From positions 18,006,916 to 18,070,915 of the forward strand of contig JAPWDM010000003.1 of assembly GCA_035578155.1 (NCBI GenBank): a stretch of DNA of 64,000 bases, written 5' to 3'. This document shows, in pieces, positions 57,504-64,000 of the stretch (within the stretch, counting starts at the first letter, position 1; each line of letters opens with the position of its first letter). Both the position numbers and the translations under genes were made by a program. This DNA comes from Brachynemurus nebulosus. Its lineage: Eukaryota; Arthropoda; Insecta; Neuroptera; Myrmeleontidae. The notes under the pieces are model-generated. The model saw only the letters and a program-made list of their open reading frames with translations, did not search any database and had not been told where the DNA came from.

Positions 57504-58584
57504 ACAAAGGAGGTGGGTTGATAAGGGCCAATTTCTGCCCGTCAGCTACTTGAAGTGGCATATTTTTTTTTTATTAGTACACCTCATAACAAATAATAAA
57601 AATTATTATTTTAAATGAAAACTCTACCATTTACGAGGAAAAAAAATACGTAAGTGTTATGAACATTCATTAACATAAACACTATTTTAATTAGTTTTAA
57701 TCCCAAAAAATCAATAATACTACAATACTAAATACAAGATTATGATGAATAAAATTTATTATTACTATTTTTTTACAATATTTTATATCGAAAATAATTA
57801 GAATTTGAGAATAATCACACAGTTTAAGACACTTTTGGCGATGTGTTTTAGATTAGTCTTCCTCCTTGGTTTCTTCATCTAAGTGAAGAAGAAATAGGAG
57901 GATTATGAGCTCGAATCACACGAAATGCATATGATCTGAATTTTGAACACAACTGAGAACCACTCTGTAGGTTGCAGTTTTTAGAACTTCTAAGTACCTA
58001 TATAATTTTTCTGTTAGAACACATTCGAAAATCATTGTTTGCTTTTCGCCAGGTTTTACAACAATCACACTAACTTGCCGGCATTATTAAGTTTTTCCTT
58101 AAATATTCGCAATAACATTTTCAGAGTACAATTTCGATATTTACACTACGTAAAATACTTTTTGAGTGCACGAAATACGTCTGAACACGTTGCAAACGAA
58201 GTGCACCTGATACACGCTCGAAATATTTTTTTCTGTAATAGGAAGAAGCGCACACTGAACCAAAATAAAATAATGCTCAAATGAAAACTTATAAAGAATA
58301 CTTTTATTACCAGTCAAAATTAATGTGGTTCATGGAACGCTTCTCAATAAAATAATAATTCGAAGATTAAAAAAACGACTAAATGTATAAAAAAAGCTGA
58401 AACACTGCCTTTTTGGGCTATAATTTCTATAACTTACTAATTTATTTATTACGTAAATCTTACATTAAACATATATACATATCTTCAAGTATACAAATAC
58501 ATTTAAAAATTGTCGAAATCCGAAACTTTTTTTTTCGAGTGTATGATGGGCGGAAATTGGCTCTTATCAACCCACCTCCTTTGT
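57504..58584. mobile_element. TIR element, 1.08 kb
   Basis: Left ACAAAGGAGGTGGGTTGATA then AGGGCCAATTTC and right inverted ACAAAGGAGGTGGGTTGATA then AGAGCCAATTTC, followed by GCCC[G/A]TCA-type ends. TIRs of about 38 bp. A clear target duplication was not seen. The frame at 58039-58284 inside has no recognisable domain. Confidence 0.8.
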
Positions 58585-60234
58585 TTTATTAATTATTTCT
58601 TATTATTCTCCAAAAATTTGTTTTAAAAACTTTAAACATCAGTATTTGAATGTATTTCATTTCTGCACGATTTTTTTTTTTTTTTTTTTTTTTTTGTATG
58701 TAAATCCTACTTTGGAAATTAAGTCAGCTAGACAAAGATGAATTTATTTGATTTGCCATATTCGTTATCCTTTATTACTAACAGCCAATCATAATTTTTA
58801 AAATTTTATGGCCAGTCAACTTTCTTCTCGAAGTTGGTGGATAATAGTTGCATTTAACCAAAGTATAGACCAAAACTAATAAACTGGTCAAAAAAATTTT
58901 GAAATCCATTTACAAATAATAGAGAAATAGAAGATTAAAGTTAAAAGCGAAATGAATATTTTTGTTTTATATTTTTCTGAATGTTTAAAAGTTCAAAAAA
59001 TTACATTTTAAAACGTCAAAATATTGAATTTTATTTGTAAAAGATAAAAATTTTAAAATTGTCGTATCCGCAGTAATTAACGTACTTACCAGCTTTCTAA
59101 AAGTTCAATAAAAAAGACTCGTCGGTCTATTTGCAATTCCGTAGCAAAGATGACGTCACACATCTGTATCAGATAAAATAGGACTATCTGTTTAAAGTGC
59201 AAATTTAAAGTACCGTAACTTTGTTAGTTGTTGAGATACCTTAATTTTTCTTTTACAATTTTGTTTGATCTTGTTTTAATTTTTATTTTCAGCCATAAAG
59301 AAAAATTGGTTTCCATTATGTGAAAAACTATGAAATATTATTAAAATACCTAATGTAAAAATAATCTTTTAATGTAACTATTAAATTGTCGGTAAATTAA
59401 CGTAATAGTTTTTGCAATTTCCAATTGTAAAAACTATTGTATGCAACACGTGAAAATCGATGTTTTTTCACTTTTCGTAGTTGTCCAACTCGATAAATCT
59501 CGTTGAATAAATGTACAACTCGTAAAAAGATATGATTTTGCAACTTCTGACATAGATAACCAATAGTTTGTAACTAACTATTACCAAAGAAAAATGTTAA
59601 AAGTAAAAAAAATAAGAAGTGGCGACCATCAATAAATAATTGAATAAATCGTTTTTTTATGAAACTACAAGTTTTTTGTCCTCTCAGTTTATGAAAAAAT
59701 CAAAACCTTCTAGCTTTAGAGGACTATCTAGTTAAGAATTATCTTTACCAAACTACAAAATTTACTCTATCAAAACCGCGGACAATAGCTAGCGGACAAT
59801 ATATCTACACAATGTTTCAAATTTTTGGAAAATATGTAGGTGCTACAATAAAACTAATTGTATAAGTAAATCTAGAATTAAATTTTATTGAAATTGGATA
59901 TATTCAGAAAACAACAGAACATTCTTTGTTATTGATTTAAATATATGAATTTATTTTCTTTCTATTGTTTAAAAATGAAATTTAAACAAAACATATAGAA
60001 AGAGGTGTCATTTTATTATGTAAAAAATATTTAAAATAAAAGCGCCATTATCGGGATATAAACACGTTTTATTATCACAAAAGCATAAAAAGCTTTAATT
60101 TATCGTACAAATGACCGTAACAATAACAAAATTTTTAAAAACAATTTTTCGAATGCGAATATAATTTTAAATATTGTGTATTATTTGCCGACATAAAACT
60201 GAAAATAATATTGAATTTATTAATGACTATTAAT

Positions 60235-60306
<72 letters not shown>

Positions 60307-62567
60307 TTTAATGTTACAAAATAATGTTTTACAAGAATGTTATATATTAAAATTTTATGCGATTTTCATCTTAATATAATTAATTTACAACTTTAGTTCG
60401 TTTTTAAATTACCTATAGGAAATTAAAAGAAAATAAAGGAACTGAGTATTCTTTTACAAAAACGGCGATTAATGTAAAAGTGTCTGCAAAGTACTTTGTT
60501 TCAGTCGTACTATGGGAATTATATACATTTTAACGTTAGGGAACGTTCATGAACTACGTGGCCTAGTTCGGGGGAAGAAGGGGTATGTGGAACTACGTAG
60601 CTTATAAACGCTTCGTTAAAGATACTCCAAATAATCGTATTCATGTTTGTTTAGACAAATATTCACCAGTTTTCAAATATTCACGTTTGTACTGGCCAAA
60701 TTCTAAACGAATATTTGGATGCGTAAATCTAATTACTAAAAATCGAACCTGAGTAGCAGGTAACAGACTGTGTTAGGTAATAATATCTCGAATTATTAAT
60801 ATCCCATAATTTTTTCGACTACCAAATCTTCTTGGAAATAAATTTGACGTTTCCTAGTACCTCCACCATACACATACAAGCAAATAACTAATATATCTAC
60901 TGGTTTATGTTTACTTCACGTTTTCGTCACTCATAGCATTTAAACGACTGAATGGATTTGAAAAAATGAGGTGTTGTTAGATTTGTCTTAATCCCGAGAA
61001 TGATATAAGATGTATGAAGTGCCGATGTATGAAAACGGAAACAGAAAAGTAAATTCAAAAGCTTGACTACGAATAAAAACAACAACTAAACAGACAGAAA
61101 CAGTCTTGAAGGTGTTAATATAAAGTGATGATAGAAAGTATTGTAGTCTTTGTAATATTCATGCAATCAAATCAGTTGTTAAGTAAAACTTTTGTACATA
61201 TTTTACTGTAGTCGATTAATACAAGCATAGTGAACTGTGTTTCTTTACACACAGTTGTGCGTAAGATACAAAATTACCCACAGTCCTATGTAAAACATGG
61301 GTTACCTAGATAGTATTTTGTCGTAGACAAAAAGTATTAACTCGCAAGTCAAGTAAATTAAAATAAAGACTACTAAAAAATATACAATAACATCTGTACA
61401 ACTTCCAACATCAATCTAAATAAAAATATTCTTCCATCGTTTAGAATATAAATCTTCATTTAACATATAATAAAAGTTTACAATAGTTAAAAATTAAATT
61501 ACGTTTTTATGTAATTTTACGCCATAAAAACAAAAGCATTAAACAGTTTTTTTTTGTTATTTCGTTGTTTTTTCTCTTTTATTACAAGAAAAGTAGCAAC
61601 ACAACAAAAAAAGGAAAATTAATACAACAAATTTTCTTTTTATGATCGGAACATAATGTAATCAGCGTTTGATTGATGACAGTTTATAAATATGTCACGT
61701 GGTACAAATTCGTAAAAAAATAAACAGTATTAGTTACCTTTACTTGGATAAAAATAATTTTACCTCAGTCATATATTTATCAAATTAAATAAAAATTCTA
61801 AGAGTTATTTATATATACGTACTTAATTGTAATATACAAATTTTGATTTTCATCAGTGGAAAACAGCCACAATGACCACAATCAGGTAAAAAATTGGCTC
61901 ACTATTTTTATTAATTTGTGACGAGGTTATTGATTAAAAATAAAATTTTAAATGGATCGACAATAGGTCGTTAACTCAAAAATTCTTTTTATTACTGTAT
62001 TTGTCTCTTTTTGAAACAACCTATAACTTTAAAAAATGTCTTTATACTTTTCACAAAAATTTACCAATATGTGCAAGTCTATATGAGATAGGGGTGAAAA
62101 GATTAACAAATTTTCTCATTTTCATTGACAGAACCTATTCGTTTGACTTATTTCAAATTTTTCGACTTGCAAACTTCAAAGATATTGTAGGAGTAACGCG
62201 ATGTTTTAAAATTTCTTACTCTAAATACTATATAAAAATTATGCTCATAAAAAAATAATCATACTCTCATCGCAACAATTTTTTTCCCTTGTTAAAATTT
62301 TTATGTTCTTATTTTTCTGAAACAAAACTGTATATAAACAAAGGCTGGCAGTTTGAAGACGATTCACTTTTTCTGAGATAAATGTAAAAAGGTATCTAAA
62401 AATGTTATTTTATCGTTATTTTGTTCATAACTCACCGTATACTATATGTGTGTACCTATTAGCTAATGTGTTGGTATCAAAGCTGTTGGAAACATGCAAG
62501 TCTAAGAAAAAAAACAATATATCACTCCAATACTGGTGTTAGTAATTTATTATTTAACAACTTTCGA
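58585..62567. other. AT-rich non-coding DNA, no gene seen
   Basis: Poly(T) at 58670-58695 and (TA)n at 60238-60300. The frame at 62001-62258 is AT-driven and domain-free. Confidence 0.5.
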
Positions 62568-62588
62568 TACATATCCCAATGGAACTTG

Positions 62589-63503
62589 TACCGTAAAACC
62601 GTCTAGACCCGGACACTTTTTTACGTTTTTTGGTATAGTTTTATGTTTATACATGTTTCCTTCATAGATATCACCAATAAAAGTATTACCATTAGAAAGA
62701 GCGTATATTATTCGTTATATCCCTGACCCATTTGTTTCATTATAATTAAAAATAAAAATAATAAAAAATAAAAAATAATTAGTAAGTGTCCGGGTCTACA
62801 CACCAAATCCGTCTTGACCCGGACACTTACTTAAATAATGTAATAACATGCAAACTAACCTCTCCCGTCGGGTTAGACCAGTGTTTTATATCGTCTGATG
62901 TCTTTGAACCTGTCAAAGACTTCAAAATATTTTATGGGAAGGGAGAGGGGGCAATGCATAATATGCCTCTCTATAAAGTAAACATACGATATGACACCAG
63001 AAGGAGGCATAAACCGCGTAATCTGTGGGGAATATTAACGTATGTACAGTGGGAGTTACAACTGGTGCGCATCGCGGCCATAGTGTAATAAACTGATGTG
63101 TCCGGGTGTAAACGGATATACATATATAGCATGTATTTTTTTATATATACATCGAATATAAATTCAAACATCATTAAATGATGCGCTATAAAATTCTGAA
63201 CACATACATGTCAAAACTAAAACAATATAACAATTATGACGAAAATTACATGTCTAATGTAAGTTAGACACACATTTTATTTCTTTGAAAAACTGTAGGA
63301 TAGTAATCCTGTAAAATGAGACAGTAAATGTTGAAATCCGTAGTTTTTATTGGTACAGCTGTTTAGAGGATGTTTTTCTCTCTCTAATGACATCAAGAGC
63401 AAATGTTTATTGTTGCAGGTTAATGTAGAAATTATTTAATTTGAAGATTAGTGCAAAGGGTCCGGGTCTAGACCCCTGTCCGGGTCTAGACGGTTTTACG
63501 GTA
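62589..63503. mobile_element. TIR element, 0.9 kb, TA-bounded
   Basis: TACCGTAAAACCGTCTAGAC at the left and its complement at the right, each continuing CCGGACA. GTCCGGGTCTA motifs recur inside (62788, 62815 inverted, 63460, 63478) like subterminal sites. A 100-aa frame (62786-63088) has no recognised domain. Outside lie 23-bp direct repeats (62568-62590 and 63506-63528). Confidence 0.8.
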
Positions 63504-63528
63504 CTTACATATCCCAATGGAACTTGTA

Positions 63529-64000
63529 AGTGTATGGTGCATCATATTTCTAAAGACACAGTTATTCATATCAAAATATACCTCTTGTTTTAAGGTTATG
63601 TACCTTTTTACTTATTTTTTGCACTTAATAGGTCGTAAATGTCGAACATTAAAACTTATTTTATAGCGACCGGATAATAAGAATCGGAAAGCAAAATATT
63701 ATTAAAAGAGAAAACAATAAAACTTAACACCTATCGAAAAAAAAGAATTAATGTAAAATTACTTATTGTCTATAGGGACTACTTTGACGACACGTTTCCT
63801 CTCCCCCTTCCGCCATAATCCCTTGGGTAATATGCGTTATAAATTTTTTTGTAAATTCCGCAATATGTCGCAATACATAATACAGTACTTGACTGTATTT
63901 AAAATTTGTGTCAAATGTTAAATAATTTTATGTATTATCATTACATATGTCCAATTTTAATGATGAGACATAAAAAAAATTGATAACTACTTAGAAATTT
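63529..64000. other. AT-rich non-coding DNA to the window end
   Basis: Nothing recognised. Confidence 0.5.

Noticed and set aside
58039..58284. 81-aa frame inside a TIR element as a transposase
   Set aside because: No DDE or other transposase motif and too short.
62786..63088. 100-aa frame as a transposase
   Set aside because: Begins in a subterminal inverted motif and shows no recognisable domain.

Overview
The window looks like AT-rich arthropod (probably insect) nuclear DNA. It has many (TA)n tracts, nested TIR transposons, a spliced gene and insect-style TATA/Inr promoters. I recognise no intact host gene. Almost everything interpretable is mobile or repetitive DNA.

Centrepiece (6141-22764): a complete 16,624-bp Polinton/Maverick (adintovirus-like) element. 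It has terminal inverted repeats of about 1406 bp with AGT...ACT tips and a perfect 6-bp target duplication (ATTTTC at 6135-6140 and 22765-22770). Rightward genes on the left are a protein-primed DNA polymerase B (two exons, with an in-frame TAG at 8715-8717) and an unknown gene (11810-12559). Next comes a leftward cluster: an unknown conserved protein, a fibre-shaft-like protein and a chromodomain integrase. It is driven from a TATA box beside a 24-copy 21-bp tandem array. A compact divergent promoter separates the leftward packaging ATPase from a small rightward gene. The rightward virion cluster then runs phospholipase A2-like protein, adenain-type protease, penton, a 63-aa protein and hexon, with genes abutting or overlapping by 1 to 22 nt. 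A last gene (20373-20858) has its own TATA/Inr promoter. Every gene except the polymerase is open, so the element encodes nearly all parts of a virion.

The Polinton sits inside a short, decayed pogo/Tigger-like transposon (about 5498-23412) and interrupts its transposase tail.

The rest: an unclassified family, called R1 here, of about 1.7 kb (1-2080, 34987-36717, 46121-47836, and 48433-52300 interrupted; a diverged piece at 44745-45240). TIR elements with target duplications lie at 30366-31293, 49793-51357 (with 50383-50973 nested inside) and 52363-53914. Other TIR elements lie at 29858-32406, 57504-58584 and 62589-63503. Foldbacks, two hammerhead-like motifs, a 7-bp minisatellite (28317-28723) and several degenerate tandem arrays complete the picture. 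Inverted duplications repeatedly coincide with (TA)n tracts. Long stretches, notably 2242-4080, 55136-57503 and 58585-62567, hold nothing I can call.
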